Program-made: the position numbers and the translations under genes
Assembly: GCA_000961725.1 (NCBI GenBank)
Contig: LADS01000062.1
Coordinates: 1 to 64,000 of the forward strand
From: Desulfobulbaceae bacterium BRH_c16a
GTDB lineage: Bacteria > Desulfobacterota > Desulfobulbia > Desulfobulbales > Desulfocapsaceae
Length of the DNA stretch: 64,000 nt
Direction: 5' to 3'
The notes under the pieces: model-generated
The model's database searches: none
Seen by the model: the letters and a program-made list of their open reading frames with translations, nothing else
What the model was told of the DNA's origin: nothing
In this document: positions 33,308 to 42,743 of the stretch, one piece after another
Numbering within the stretch: position 1 is the first letter of the stretch
Layout of the letters: each line of letters opens with the position of its first letter

Positions 33308-35319
33308 ATGAAGAATCTACTGGAGAACAAAAGGATCTTGAGCGAAATGCCCGAAAGGGAGCGGCCGCGGGTGCTTCTGGCCGACGACGACCCCGACATT
33401 CGCGATTACGTGCGACATCTGCTCGCGTCACGTTACACGGTCGAGGCGGTCGCCGACGGGCAGGCCGCCCTTGAAGAGGCGCGGCGTAATCGCCCTGACC
33501 TCGTACTGGCGGATGTAATGATGCCCCGGCTCGACGGCTTCGCCTTGCTCCAGGCGCTGCGGGCCGACCCTCGGCTCTCCACCGTCCCGGTCGTTCTGCT
33601 CTCTGCCCGGGCGGATGAGGAGTCCCGGGTGGAGGAACAGGCGGCAGAGGCCGACGACTATCTGATCAAGCCCTTTTCCGCCCGGGAACTTCTGGCACGG
33701 GTAACGGCGCACGTGGAGCTGGCAAGGCTCCGGGAAGAGGTGGAGCGGGCTGACGAACGCCGGACGGCGGAATCGCGGATTCGTCGTCTCGTGGAGGCAA
33801 CATCATCGGCATCATCTTTGCCGATACAGCAGGTTCCGTTACGGAGGCCAACGACGCGTTTTTGCAGCTCGTCGGCTATGACCGGGAAGACCTGCTCGCC
33901 GGCCGGATCAATTGGAAGGACATTACGCCGTCCGAGTACCAGGCGGCCGACGAGCGGGCACTCGAGGAGATTCGACAGACGGGCAGCTGCAACCCGTTCG
34001 AGAAGGAATACTTCCGCCGCGACGGCAGCCGCGCACCGGTCCTTGTCGGCCGTGCGTTGTTGGATTCGAAGGAACAAGTGGTCGCCTTCGTACTCGACCT
34101 GACCGAGCATAAGCGGGCCGAGGAGGCATTGCGCTTCAGCGAAGAACGCTATCGGGCTCTGCATCGCGATAACCCGACCATGATTTTTACCCTCGATCCC
34201 GACGGGACGATACTGTCGGTCAATCCCTTCGGTGCGAGCGTATTGGGCTACACGATAGACGAACTGGAAGGTCAGCGTGTGCTGAAGGTAGTCCATAAAG
34301 ACGACCGCCCTGCTGTCGCCGAACAGTTAAAGATGTGTCTGCGGAACCCCAGTCAAACGTATCGCTGGCAGTTTCGCAAGGTCCGCAAAGACGGGGGCTT
34401 ACTTTGGGTGGAGGAACTGGCGCAGGCGGTATATGACCTGAACGGTATGCTCAACGCCTTGGTCGTGTGTCAGGATGTCACGGAACGCAAGCGGGCGGAG
34501 GAAGCCCTTCGAAAGGTGCATGAAGAGCTTGAACAGCGAGTCGCCGAACGGACCAGCGAGCTTTCCGAGGCAAATTTGAAGTTGCAGGAAATAGACCATC
34601 TCAAGTCAATGTTCATCGCGTCCATGAGCCATGAACTGAGGACCCCCTTGAACTCCGTAATCGGATTTTCCAGTGTCCTGCTGAATGAATGGGCGGGACC
34701 TCTCAATGGGGAGCAGAAGGAGAACCTTGCGGCAATTTTAAGATCCGGAAGACATCTCTTGGCATTGATAAACGATGTGATAGACGTATCCAAGATAGAG
34801 GCGGGCAAAATAGAACCCTCCATCGAGGAGTTCGATATCCATGACCTGATCGAGGAAGCGGCAGATCTGATGAGCGAGGACGCGAGGGGAAAAGGGCTTG
34901 AGCTGAAGGTGGGGGCAATCCGTCTGAAAATGAATACGGACAGGCGGAGGCTTTTGCAATGCGTGATAAATCTGTTGAGCAACGCGGTGAAGTTTACCGA
35001 AGAGGGATCCGTGCGCGTCGTTGTCCGACAGGTGGATGAAGTCGTAGAAATAGCAATCGAAGATACCGGCATAGGCATTCGGCAAGAAGATATACCGAAA
35101 CTCTTCCAGCCCTTTGTCCGGCTTGTTACTCCGGATAAGGCTGTTATTCCCGGCACGGGGCTTGGTTTGTACCTGACCGGAAGACTCGTCAAGGAAGTGC
35201 TGAAGGGTGAAGTGATGTGTGAAAGCACCTACGGCAGGGGGACTGCCTTTACCCTGAGAATACCCGGGAAGATTGAGTTAACAGGTCAATCCGACCGGGT
35301 AAGATCCCGGTCGGATTGA
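33308..35319 (+). pseudogene. Receiver-PAS-PAS histidine kinase, frameshifted
   Basis: The 5' part (33308-33800) encodes a receiver ('VLLADDDPDIRDYVRHLLA', Asp in 'LVLADVMMPRLDG', Lys in 'LIKPF') and a coiled coil ending 'IRRLVEA'. The 3' part (33801-35319, different frame) encodes the rest of PAS 1, PAS 2 ('YRALHRDNPTMIFTLD'), HisKA ('SMSHELRTPLNSVIGF') and GHKL ATPase ('NLLSNAVKF', 'DTGIGI', 'GTGLGLYL'). Restoring one A in 'gaggcaacatc' near 33800 joins 'VEA' to 'NIIGIIFADTAGSVTEAND', a normal PAS opening. So either a one-base deletion inactivates the gene or the assembly has an error. Start could also be ATG 33347. The first 800 bp are more GC-rich than the rest. Confidence 0.85.
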
Positions 35320-35323
35320 TTTT
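35286..35323 (+). terminator. Rho-independent terminator overlapping kinase 3' end
   Basis: TCAATCCGACCGGG and CCCGGTCGGATTGA form a perfect 14-bp stem with a 6-base loop, followed by TTTTC. The stem encodes the last codons of the kinase frame, whose stop is in the 3' arm. Confidence 0.85.
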
Positions 35324-35402
35324 CGGCTATGGTACGGATCGTTCAATTTCCAGTCCATCGGCAGAAGAAATGAAACGTCTTTTGTAACCCGTTTGAGCTG
35401 GT

Positions 35403-35873
35403 TTATCGCGACCGGAGATGGGCAACAACACCGCCGCTGTCGATATATGCCCGAATAAACGGCGGCAGCGGCACGATCATGAATTTCCGGCCGGTAGTCA
35501 GGCTTCTCAGCCCATCGTGGTCGATCTCAAGTTGCTCGAGCGGCTTTATTTCCCCCGCCTCCGGACACTCGATCAGCGGGATGCCGAGATTGATCGCATT
35601 GCGAAAAAATATCCTGGCAAAACTTTGGGCGACAATGGCAGCTACCCCCCTTTCCTTTAATACGGCCGGCGCCTGCTCGCGGGACGAGCCGCAACCGAAG
35701 TTGTCGGCGCCGACGATGATGTCGCCCCTGGTGAAATCGCGCTTAAAAGGCGGGTAGTGCTCGAAAGCGTAGGGTGCCATCGCTTCGATGTTCGGCCGGG
35801 TCAGATGATGGGCGCCGATGATCTGGTCGGTATCGATATTGGCGCCGAATGTAATCGCTTTTCCAATAATCAT
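35403..35873 (-). CDS. LeuD-like aconitase-family small subunit
   Basis: The product is 156 residues, the swivel domain of prokaryotic-type isopropylmalate/homoaconitate dehydratases. Motifs: 'FGANIDTDQIIGAHHLT' at the N-terminus and the substrate-anion loop 'ADNFGCGSSREQAPAVLK'. It pairs with the large subunit encoded directly upstream; its ATG overlaps the large-subunit stop by one base (TAATG), which couples translation. The residues 'IIGAHHL' differ from the 'YLRT' class typical of strict isopropylmalate enzymes, so the substrate could be another 2-hydroxy acid. Confidence 0.87.
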   Translation of the reverse strand: MIIGKAITFGANIDTDQIIGAHHLTRPNIEAMAPYAFEHYPPFKRDFTRGDIIVGADNFGCGSSREQAPAVLKERGVAAIVAQSFARIFFRNAINLGIPLIECPEAGEIKPLEQLEIDHDGLRSLTTGRKFMIVPLPPFIRAYIDSGGVVAHLRSR

Positions 35874-37123
35874 TACAGTATCCTCCTGGGATCGGTGATG
35901 CAGCCGTTGAGGGCGGAGGCTGCTAAAACCGCCGGGCCGGCAAGATAAATTTCGCTGTCGGGGCTGCCGACCCGGCCTCTGAAGTTGCGGTTGGCGGTGG
36001 TCAGCAGCCTTTCGTTTTTGCCGAGGATGCCGGCCGTACCGCCGAAACAGGCGCTGCAGCCGGGAGTGCCGATCATTGCCCCGCTCTCGACAAGGGTCGT
36101 GATCACTCCGCTTGCCACCGCCCGGAGGTAGACGGCGTTGGAGGCCGGCGTGACTAAAAGCCGACTGCCGGCGGCAATCCTTTTCCCCTGCAGAATGGCG
36201 GCTGCGACCTCAAGGTCCTCATACCTGCCGTTGGTACATGCGCCAAGAAAAAATTCGTCGATCGCTATCCCTTCGGCAGCACCGATTGCCTTGACATTAT
36301 CGACGCTGTGCGGAAAGGCGATCTGCGGTTCGAGAGAGCTGACATCATATTCCAGGGTCTTCCCGTATGTGGCGTCTGCATCGTCGGTAAAGACGGAATA
36401 ATCAAGTCTTTTCAATTCTTTCATGAAGGCGGCGGTCTTTTCGTCCGGCTGGATATAAGAAAACTTGGCGCCGGCCTCAATGACCATATTGCAGAGGGTC
36501 ATCCGTTGGGAAACCCCCAAAGCCCGGATCCCCGGACCAGAAAAGACGAGGGCCTTGTAGGTGGCGCCGCCTGTGGTGAGATCGCCGACGATTTTCAGGA
36601 TAAGATCCTTGGCATCGATGCCGATAGGCCATGCCCCCGTCACGTTGATCCGGATCGATTCCGGGACCTTCATCCAGCTTCGCCCCGATTTCCAGGCTAC
36701 CGCCACGTCGGTCGACCCCATGCCGGTGGCCAGCGCCCCCAATGCCCCGTAGGTGCAGGTGTGGGAGTCGGCGCCGATGATCAGCTGTCCGGGTCGCACG
36801 TGGCGTTCCATCATCAGTTGATGACACACGCCGATGCCGTCATAAACGTATTGCAGCTGCTGCTCCCTGGCAAAAGCCCGCATGGTGTTATGAGTATCTG
36901 CGGCATCGATCGAACAGCTCGGGGTATAATGATCCATGATCATGATGACCTTGGCCGGATCGTCGACTTTTTCCGCCTGCAGTTGATTCTTGAAGATATC
37001 GATGGCCAGACAGGCGGTGGCATCGTTTACCATGGTCAGGTCCGGGGCAATATCGACAATCATGCCGGGATGGACGTGGTCATGGCAGCAATGGGCGGCT
37101 AGAATTTTTTCGATGACGTTCAT
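35873..37123 (-). CDS. LeuC-like aconitase-family large subunit
   Basis: The product is 416 residues with the catalytic aconitase domains. 'IIGADSHTCTYGALGALATGMGSTDVAVA', 'FFLGACTNGRYEDL' and 'GTPGCSACFGG' supply the three Cys that bind a [4Fe-4S] cluster. The reaction is a dehydration/rehydration that moves a hydroxyl on a branched malate-type acid. The ATG at 37123 follows 'GAGGAGG'; 14 codons upstream are dropped. leuA and leuB are not adjacent, and the pair is divergent from a LysR gene with LysR boxes between, so it may serve a special pathway (homoaconitate, citramalate or dimethylmalate type) instead of bulk leucine synthesis. Confidence 0.88.
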   Translation of the reverse strand: MNVIEKILAAHCCHDHVHPGMIVDIAPDLTMVNDATACLAIDIFKNQLQAEKVDDPAKVIMIMDHYTPSCSIDAADTHNTMRAFAREQQLQYVYDGIGVCHQLMMERHVRPGQLIIGADSHTCTYGALGALATGMGSTDVAVAWKSGRSWMKVPESIRINVTGAWPIGIDAKDLILKIVGDLTTGGATYKALVFSGPGIRALGVSQRMTLCNMVIEAGAKFSYIQPDEKTAAFMKELKRLDYSVFTDDADATYGKTLEYDVSSLEPQIAFPHSVDNVKAIGAAEGIAIDEFFLGACTNGRYEDLEVAAAILQGKRIAAGSRLLVTPASNAVYLRAVASGVITTLVESGAMIGTPGCSACFGGTAGILGKNERLLTTANRNFRGRVGSPDSEIYLAGPAVLAASALNGCITDPRRIL

Positions 37124-37170
37124 GTATTCCTCCTCTTGTGGGAAACGGTTTGTGAGGTCGATCATAGTTG

Positions 37171-37204
37171 CTTCGTCGGTGAAACCTCACTTCGTCATTG
37201 AAAC
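37171..37204. promoter_or_regulatory. Two tandem LysR-type boxes (T-N11-A)
   Basis: CTTCGTCGGTGAAAC (37171-37185) and CTTCGTCATTGAAAC (37190-37204) repeat with a 19-bp period, about two helical turns. Each contains TTC-N6-GAA and fits the T-N11-A rule for LysR-type regulators. They sit between the LeuC-like gene and the divergent LysR gene, 48 bp from the former start. Confidence 0.72.
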
Positions 37205-37269
37205 TACCTGGAAATATGCTATAAATAAAATACATGTTTCTCATGTCATCAATAACCAGGGGTTATGCT

Positions 37270-38196
37270 ATGATCGATGCCGGGCTGTACCGGGTGTTCT
37301 ATACGGTGGCCATGTCGGGCACTGTTTCCGCCGCCGCCGTCACCTTGCACGTCAGTCAACCGGCGGTGAGCAAATCGGTAAAGAAGCTGGAAGAGCTGAC
37401 CGGTTGTACGCTCTTTTTCCGCAGCGTCAAAGGAGTGAGTCTGACCACCGAAGGACACATTCTCTTCGAATACGTGAAAAACGCCTTTGCCCATCTGCAG
37501 AATGGCGAACGGATATTGAAGAGAATCAGAGAGAAAGGGGAAGGCCTGGTGAGGGTGGGGATCAGCAATACCCTTTGCCGGTATTATTTCATGCCGTGCC
37601 TTGCGGAATTCCATCGGCGGTATCCCGGCATAAAAATCACCATTGTCAATCGCACCTCGCCGGAGACCCTGCAACTGCTGGAACAGGGAAAGATCGATTT
37701 CGGCATTATCAGCATCCCGCGGGATACCTCGCGATTCTTCTTTCGGGAGCTGTTGACCATCGAGGATATTTTTGTCGCCGGCAGTCAGTATCCCGAACTG
37801 CGCAACTCGCAATCTCTTTCGTCTCTCGCCGGCTACCCCCTGATGATGCTGGAAAAAAATAATGTGACCCGGGAGTATGTCGACGCCTGTATGGCCGAAC
37901 GGCAGGCGGTGCTCCAGCCGGAAATCGAAATAGGCAGCCTCGACTTTCTTGTTGAATTTGCCAGAATCGGTCTGGGTGTTGCCCTGGTGATCAAAAATTT
38001 CGTACTGGAAGAACTCCGTCGGGGACTTCTTTTTGAGATTCCTGTGCTTCCCCGCATCCCGCCGCGCAAGGTCGGTATCGTGACACCGAAAAATGTGCCC
38101 CTTTCCCTTGCCGCCGAGGCCTTTATTTCCTTGATCTGCGGAATGAGAGAAAACAATCCGGGAAAGGAGAGAGAAAAACAACTCATAACCTTGTGA
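37270..38196 (+). CDS. LysR-family transcriptional regulator
   Basis: The product is 308 residues with the N-terminal winged helix-turn-helix ('GTVSAAAVTLHVSQPAVSKSVKKLEELTGCTLF') and the substrate-binding domain from about 90 ('GLVRVGISNTLCRYYFMPCLAEFHRRYPGIKITIV'). The ATG at 37270 is preceded by 'CAGGGG' 7 bp away and gives the usual LysR N-terminus; 12 codons upstream are dropped. It is divergent from the LeuCD-like pair with two T-N11-A boxes between, so it most likely controls that pair and itself. The co-inducer is probably the hydroxy acid handled by the dehydratase. Confidence 0.92.
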   Translation: MIDAGLYRVFYTVAMSGTVSAAAVTLHVSQPAVSKSVKKLEELTGCTLFFRSVKGVSLTTEGHILFEYVKNAFAHLQNGERILKRIREKGEGLVRVGISNTLCRYYFMPCLAEFHRRYPGIKITIVNRTSPETLQLLEQGKIDFGIISIPRDTSRFFFRELLTIEDIFVAGSQYPELRNSQSLSSLAGYPLMMLEKNNVTREYVDACMAERQAVLQPEIEIGSLDFLVEFARIGLGVALVIKNFVLEELRRGLLFEIPVLPRIPPRKVGIVTPKNVPLSLAAEAFISLICGMRENNPGKEREKQLITL

Positions 38197-38426
38197 TTTT
38201 TGGTATGGAATGATTATCATAACATTTCTTGTTTGGAATATATTGACTCGGGAAGGCCGGGTACGGTAGTCTAACAGGTTTTATGAATAAAACTGCAGGC
38301 CGACAGGGGCCTGCCGTGAGCATTGTCAGGCAGATTGGCGCAGCCCCAGGTATTCAAACGGTGTGCGGCGTCATTCTTTTTCATTCAATTGCCGGAGAGC
38401 ATCGTGAGTCCGGCCAAGATCCAAAG

Positions 38427-40358
38427 ATGGTGAGTGTATTGTCCGATTTCGATATATTAGAGAGCTGGTCGGTTGAAAAGTCTTCCGAGTTGTACAGGGT
38501 AGCAGAATGGAGTGGCGGATATTTCCGTGTTTCGGATAAAGGCGACATGCTCGTTCAGGCCTCTCCGAATGGTACCGACCGGGCCGTCTCCATCCCCGAA
38601 ATAGTTGAAGGGCTGAAAGAGCGCGGTCTCGACATGCCGGTGCTGCTGCGCATCGAAAACATCCTCGACGCGCAGATCTCGCAGTTGAATGAAACCTTTA
38701 TCGCCGCGATGAAGAATCTCGGCTATCAAGGCAGTTTTCTTGGCGCCTATCCGATCAAGGTCAATCAGCAGAAGCAGGTCATCGACGCGATGGTCCATTA
38801 CGGCGGCCGCTATCATCACGGCCTCGAGGCCGGCAGCAAGGCGGAGCTGATTGCCGCCATGGGGATGATGGTCGATAAAGAGGCTCCTCTCATCTGCAAC
38901 GGCTATAAAGACGAGGAATTCGTCGATCTGGCGCTCACCGCGGTGAAACTCGGCTTTCGCTGCATCCTGGTAGTGGAGATGCCGAGCGAACTGCCGCTTA
39001 TCATCGATCGCTCGCGGGTGCTGGGCGCGACTCCGGTACTCGGGGTGCGCATCAAGCTGGCCAGTCAGGCCGGCGGCCACTGGGCCGAGTCGGGAGGCGA
39101 ACGGTCCATTTTCGGGTTGAATACCACCCAGCTCATCGACGCCGTGGATCTGCTCGCGGCGGAAGGAATGCTCGACTGCCTGCAGATGGTCCATTATCAT
39201 CTCGGCTCCCAGATCAGCAATATCCGGGAGATCCGTACGGCGGTCAACGAAGCCTGCCGGGTCTACGCGGGTCTCGTGAAAGAAGGCGCGGCGATGAAAT
39301 ATCTCGATCTGGGCGGCGGCCTGGCGGTCGACTACGACGGTTCCCAGTCGAATTTTCTCAGCAGCCGTAACTATTCGCTGAACGAGTACTGCACGGATAT
39401 CATCGAAGCGGTCATGACTACCCTTGACGAGCAGGAGATCGCCCATCCGATCATCATCACCGAAACCGGCCGCGCCCTCGTTGCCTACTATTCCGTGCTG
39501 CTGTTCAACGTTCTCGACAAGACGGTTTTCGAGCCGGAGCCTCTGCCGAGCGAACTGCCGGAAGATTGCCACCCGCAGCTCACCAATATGCTCGAATCCC
39601 TGAATGGGCTGTCGATCCGCAATATCCAGGAGACCCTCAACGATACCATCTACTATCGTGACGAGGTCCGGCAGCTTTTCAATCATGGCAAGATTACCCT
39701 GCGCGAGAGGTCGCTTGCGGAAAATCTCTTCTGGACCACCCTGAACAGGATTCTCCAGACCGCCAAACGGCTGAAAAACGCCCCCTCCGAGATATCGGAG
39801 ATCGAGCGGCTGCTTTCAGACATCTACTACTGTAACTTCAGCCTGTTCCAGTCGCTGCCGGACAGCTGGGCCATAGACCAGCTTTTCCCGGTCATGCCCA
39901 TCCACCGCTTGAACGAGAAGCCGACCCGCAACGCCATCCTCGCCGATATCACCTGCGACTGCGACGGCAAGATCGACAGCTTTGTCGACCGTTCCGGCGT
40001 CAAGCGCTTTTTGCCGCTGCATGAACTGAAGGAATCGGAAGAATACTATCTCGGCGTCTTCCTGGTCGGTGCCTATCAGGAGACGCTGGGCGATCTGCAC
40101 AACCTGCTGGGCGACACCAACGTTGTCACCGTCAGCCTGCATCCGAACGGCAAGTTCGATTTCTCCGGGGAACTGGAAGGGGACACGGTGGCCGACATTC
40201 TCTCCTACGTCGAGTACGATCCGAAAAGGCTGCTGATGAAGTTCCGCAAAACTGCGGAAACGGCGGTCAAAGAGGGCTTGATTTCGCCTCTTGAGCGCAA
40301 GGCGGTGATGAGGATCTATGAAGAGGGAATGCGCGGCTACACCTATTTTGAACGATAA
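38427..40358 (+). CDS. speA: Biosynthetic arginine decarboxylase
   Basis: The product is 643 residues, the usual SpeA length. It decarboxylates arginine to agmatine with PLP. The N-terminus 'WSVEKSSELYRVAEWSGGYF' is typical; the PLP lysine lies in 'GAYPIKVNQQKQV', with 'HYHLGSQ' and 'YLDLGGGLAVDYDGS' in the barrel, and 'VDVDG'-like sites are replaced by 'DITCDCDGKID' near 510. The frame is open to 38283, but residues encoded before 38427 are unlike the family. First gene of a four-gene polyamine operon; the next start is 15 bp downstream. A LysR gene lies upstream on the same strand but 230 bp away. Confidence 0.94.
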   Translation: MVSVLSDFDILESWSVEKSSELYRVAEWSGGYFRVSDKGDMLVQASPNGTDRAVSIPEIVEGLKERGLDMPVLLRIENILDAQISQLNETFIAAMKNLGYQGSFLGAYPIKVNQQKQVIDAMVHYGGRYHHGLEAGSKAELIAAMGMMVDKEAPLICNGYKDEEFVDLALTAVKLGFRCILVVEMPSELPLIIDRSRVLGATPVLGVRIKLASQAGGHWAESGGERSIFGLNTTQLIDAVDLLAAEGMLDCLQMVHYHLGSQISNIREIRTAVNEACRVYAGLVKEGAAMKYLDLGGGLAVDYDGSQSNFLSSRNYSLNEYCTDIIEAVMTTLDEQEIAHPIIITETGRALVAYYSVLLFNVLDKTVFEPEPLPSELPEDCHPQLTNMLESLNGLSIRNIQETLNDTIYYRDEVRQLFNHGKITLRERSLAENLFWTTLNRILQTAKRLKNAPSEISEIERLLSDIYYCNFSLFQSLPDSWAIDQLFPVMPIHRLNEKPTRNAILADITCDCDGKIDSFVDRSGVKRFLPLHELKESEEYYLGVFLVGAYQETLGDLHNLLGDTNVVTVSLHPNGKFDFSGELEGDTVADILSYVEYDPKRLLMKFRKTAETAVKEGLISPLERKAVMRIYEEGMRGYTYFER

Positions 40359-40373
40359 TCTGAGGAGGTTGAG

Positions 40374-41564
40374 ATGGCAAAAGTATTGATCATTGGCGCC
40401 GGCGGGGTTGCCGGGGTGACCGCCCACAAATGTGCATTTCTTGCGGACAGCTTTTCGGAAATCGTTCTTGCCAGCAGGACCCTGAGTAAATGCGAGGCAA
40501 TCGCCGCGAGCATCAAGGAGCGCTGCGGCAGGACCATTGAGGTAAGGCAGCTCGATGCCGATAATGTCGCCGAAACGGTGGCTTTGATCAAAGAGGTGCA
40601 GCCCGATCTGCTGGTCAATCTGGCTCTGCCCTATCAGGATCTGCCGCTGATGGATGCCTGCCTTGAAACCGGCACCGATTACATGGATACCGCCAATTAC
40701 GAGCCGCCGGACGAGGCTAAATTCGAATATAAATGGCAGTGGGCCTACCGTGAACGCTTTGAAAAGGCAGGCATCATGGCCCTGCTCGGGTCAGGCTTCG
40801 ATCCGGGGGTGACCAACGTCTTCTGCGCCTGGGCTCAGAAGCATCACTTCGATGAGATCCATGAGCTGGATATCATCGACTGCAATGCCGGCGACCATGG
40901 CCAGGCTTTCGCCACCAATTTCAATCCGGAAATCAATATCCGCGAAATAACCCAGCGCGGCCGCTACTGGGAGCACGGCGAATGGGTCGAGACCGATCCG
41001 CTGTCCTGGTCGATGATGTACGATTTCCCCGACGGCATCGGGCCGAAAAAATGCTTTCTGATGTACCATGAGGAGCTTGAGTCGCTGGTCCGCCATCTGC
41101 GCGGTCTGAAGCGGGCCAGGTTCTGGATGACCTTTGGCGACCAGTACCTCACCCACCTGCGGGTGCTGGAAAATGTCGGCATGACCCGGATCGATCCGGT
41201 GGAATTCGGCGGTCAGCAGATCGTTCCCATCCAGTTTCTGAAAAAAGTGCTGCCGGAACCTTCCTCGCTCGGTCCGCTCACCAAGGGCAAGACCTGTATC
41301 GGCTGTGTCATGAAAGGGGTCAAGGACGGCAAGGAAAAGAAGATTTACATCTACAATATCTGCAGCCATGAAGAGTCGTATAAGGAGGTCGGGTCCCAGG
41401 CCATCAGCTACACCACCGGCGTCCCGGCGATGATCGGCGCTAAGCTGATCCTGGAAAAAACCTGGCACCGGCCCGGCGTCTGGCATATGGAGCAGTTCGA
41501 TCCCGATCCGTTCATGGACGAGCTCAACCGTCACGGCCTGCCATGGGTGGTGGTCGAGCTGTGA
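40374..41564 (+). CDS. Carboxy(nor)spermidine dehydrogenase
   Basis: The product is 396 residues of the saccharopine-dehydrogenase family: an N-terminal Rossmann fold 'VLIIGAGGVAGVTAHKCAF' and the family's central domain ('GSGFDPGVTNVFCAWAQKH', 'DCNAGDHG'). In organisms with nspC it condenses putrescine (or diaminopropane) with aspartate semialdehyde and reduces the imine to carboxyspermidine. The neighbours, arginine decarboxylase and NspC, fix this reading against saccharopine reductase. An 'TGAGGAGG' ribosome site precedes the ATG. The stop overlaps the nspC start by one base. Confidence 0.92.
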   Translation: MAKVLIIGAGGVAGVTAHKCAFLADSFSEIVLASRTLSKCEAIAASIKERCGRTIEVRQLDADNVAETVALIKEVQPDLLVNLALPYQDLPLMDACLETGTDYMDTANYEPPDEAKFEYKWQWAYRERFEKAGIMALLGSGFDPGVTNVFCAWAQKHHFDEIHELDIIDCNAGDHGQAFATNFNPEINIREITQRGRYWEHGEWVETDPLSWSMMYDFPDGIGPKKCFLMYHEELESLVRHLRGLKRARFWMTFGDQYLTHLRVLENVGMTRIDPVEFGGQQIVPIQFLKKVLPEPSSLGPLTKGKTCIGCVMKGVKDGKEKKIYIYNICSHEESYKEVGSQAISYTTGVPAMIGAKLILEKTWHRPGVWHMEQFDPDPFMDELNRHGLPWVVVEL

Positions 41565-42733
41565 TGGACGGTTTTTCTCACTACCGTTTTGCCCCGGAGC
41601 GGGTGAATACGCCTTGTTATCTCGTCGATGTCGGCCTGCTTCGGCAGAACCTGGACATTCTCGCCGAGGTGAAAGCACGGACCGGCTGCAAGATTCTGCT
41701 CGCGTTGAAATGCTTTTCGATGTTCAAGGTGTTCCCGCTCATAGCAAGAACGCTCGACGGGGTCTGCGCCAGCTCGCCCAACGAAGCGCGGCTCGGCCAT
41801 GAGGAGTTCGGCAAGGAAGTCCATACCTTCGGCGCCGCCTATTCGGATTCGGATATGGCTGAGTTGTGCCGGACGTCCGATCATATCCTGTTCAACTCGA
41901 TGAGCCAGCTGGAACGGTTCCGGCAGGGGATTTCAGAACACGTTGCCCGGACCGGCAAGGCGATCGAACTTGGCATCCGGATCAATCCCGAACACAGCGA
42001 GGGTGCGGTAGAGATGTACGACCCCTGTGCCCCTGGTTCTCGTCTCGGCATCCGCCGCGAGCAACTGCGCGAGGAACTGCTGGACGGAGTTACCGGCCTG
42101 CACTGGCATAATCTCTGCGAGCAGGATGCCGACTGCCTGGAGCGGACGGTTGCGGCGGTCGAGGCGCGGTTCGGGGATCTTATCCCGAGGATGCGCTATG
42201 TCAACTTCGGCGGCGGCCACCATATCACCAGGCCGGGCTATGACCTCGAACGGCTGATCCGTTTAGTCAACGCCTTTCAGGAAAAATGGCGAGTGCAGGT
42301 CTATCTCGAACCGGGTGAGGCGGTGGCGCTGAACTGCGGCTATCTGGTCAGCACCGTGCTCGATATCGCCCGGGCCGACATGGATGTCGCCATCATCGAC
42401 AGCTCGGTCCCGGCTCATATGCCCGATGTCCTGGAGATGCCGTATCGTCCGCATATTATCGGCTCCGGTAAGGAAGGGGAAAAAACTCACAATTACCGGA
42501 TCGGCGGGTTGTCGTGTCTCGCCGGCGACGTTGCGGGCATCTATTCCTTCGATCAGCCCCTCAAAGTGGGAGCCCGGCTGGTTTTCAGCGATATGGCCAT
42601 ATACACCATGGTCAAGAACAACACCTTTAACGGCGTAGGTCTGCCGTCCATCTATCTCTACGAACCGGAAGACGACAATTGCCAATGTGTCCGTACTTTC
42701 GGCTACGAGGACTTCAAAAACAGATTGTCTTAA
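41564..42733 (+). CDS. nspC: Carboxynorspermidine decarboxylase
   Basis: The product is 389 residues, a fold-III PLP decarboxylase that removes CO2 from carboxyspermidine to give spermidine. The PLP lysine is in 'KILLALKCFSMF', with 'GLHWHNLCEQ' and 'YVNFGGGHHITRPGYD' in the barrel and the active-site 'CLAGDVAGIYSF' near the end, as in NspC rather than LysA. The ATG at 41564 overlaps the upstream stop (TGATG), so translation is coupled; a GTG 21 bp upstream is less likely. Third enzyme in the pathway order within the operon. Confidence 0.93.
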   Translation: MDGFSHYRFAPERVNTPCYLVDVGLLRQNLDILAEVKARTGCKILLALKCFSMFKVFPLIARTLDGVCASSPNEARLGHEEFGKEVHTFGAAYSDSDMAELCRTSDHILFNSMSQLERFRQGISEHVARTGKAIELGIRINPEHSEGAVEMYDPCAPGSRLGIRREQLREELLDGVTGLHWHNLCEQDADCLERTVAAVEARFGDLIPRMRYVNFGGGHHITRPGYDLERLIRLVNAFQEKWRVQVYLEPGEAVALNCGYLVSTVLDIARADMDVAIIDSSVPAHMPDVLEMPYRPHIIGSGKEGEKTHNYRIGGLSCLAGDVAGIYSFDQPLKVGARLVFSDMAIYTMVKNNTFNGVGLPSIYLYEPEDDNCQCVRTFGYEDFKNRLS

Positions 42734-42743
42734 GGATCAGCCA

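Noticed and set aside
33184..33474. 96-codon frame overlapping the receiver domain
   Set aside because: Out of frame with the receiver and Arg/Gly-rich; a shadow of the real gene.
38457..39686. 409-codon minus-strand open frame
   Set aside because: Antisense to speA; His/Asp/Arg-rich composition and no motif.
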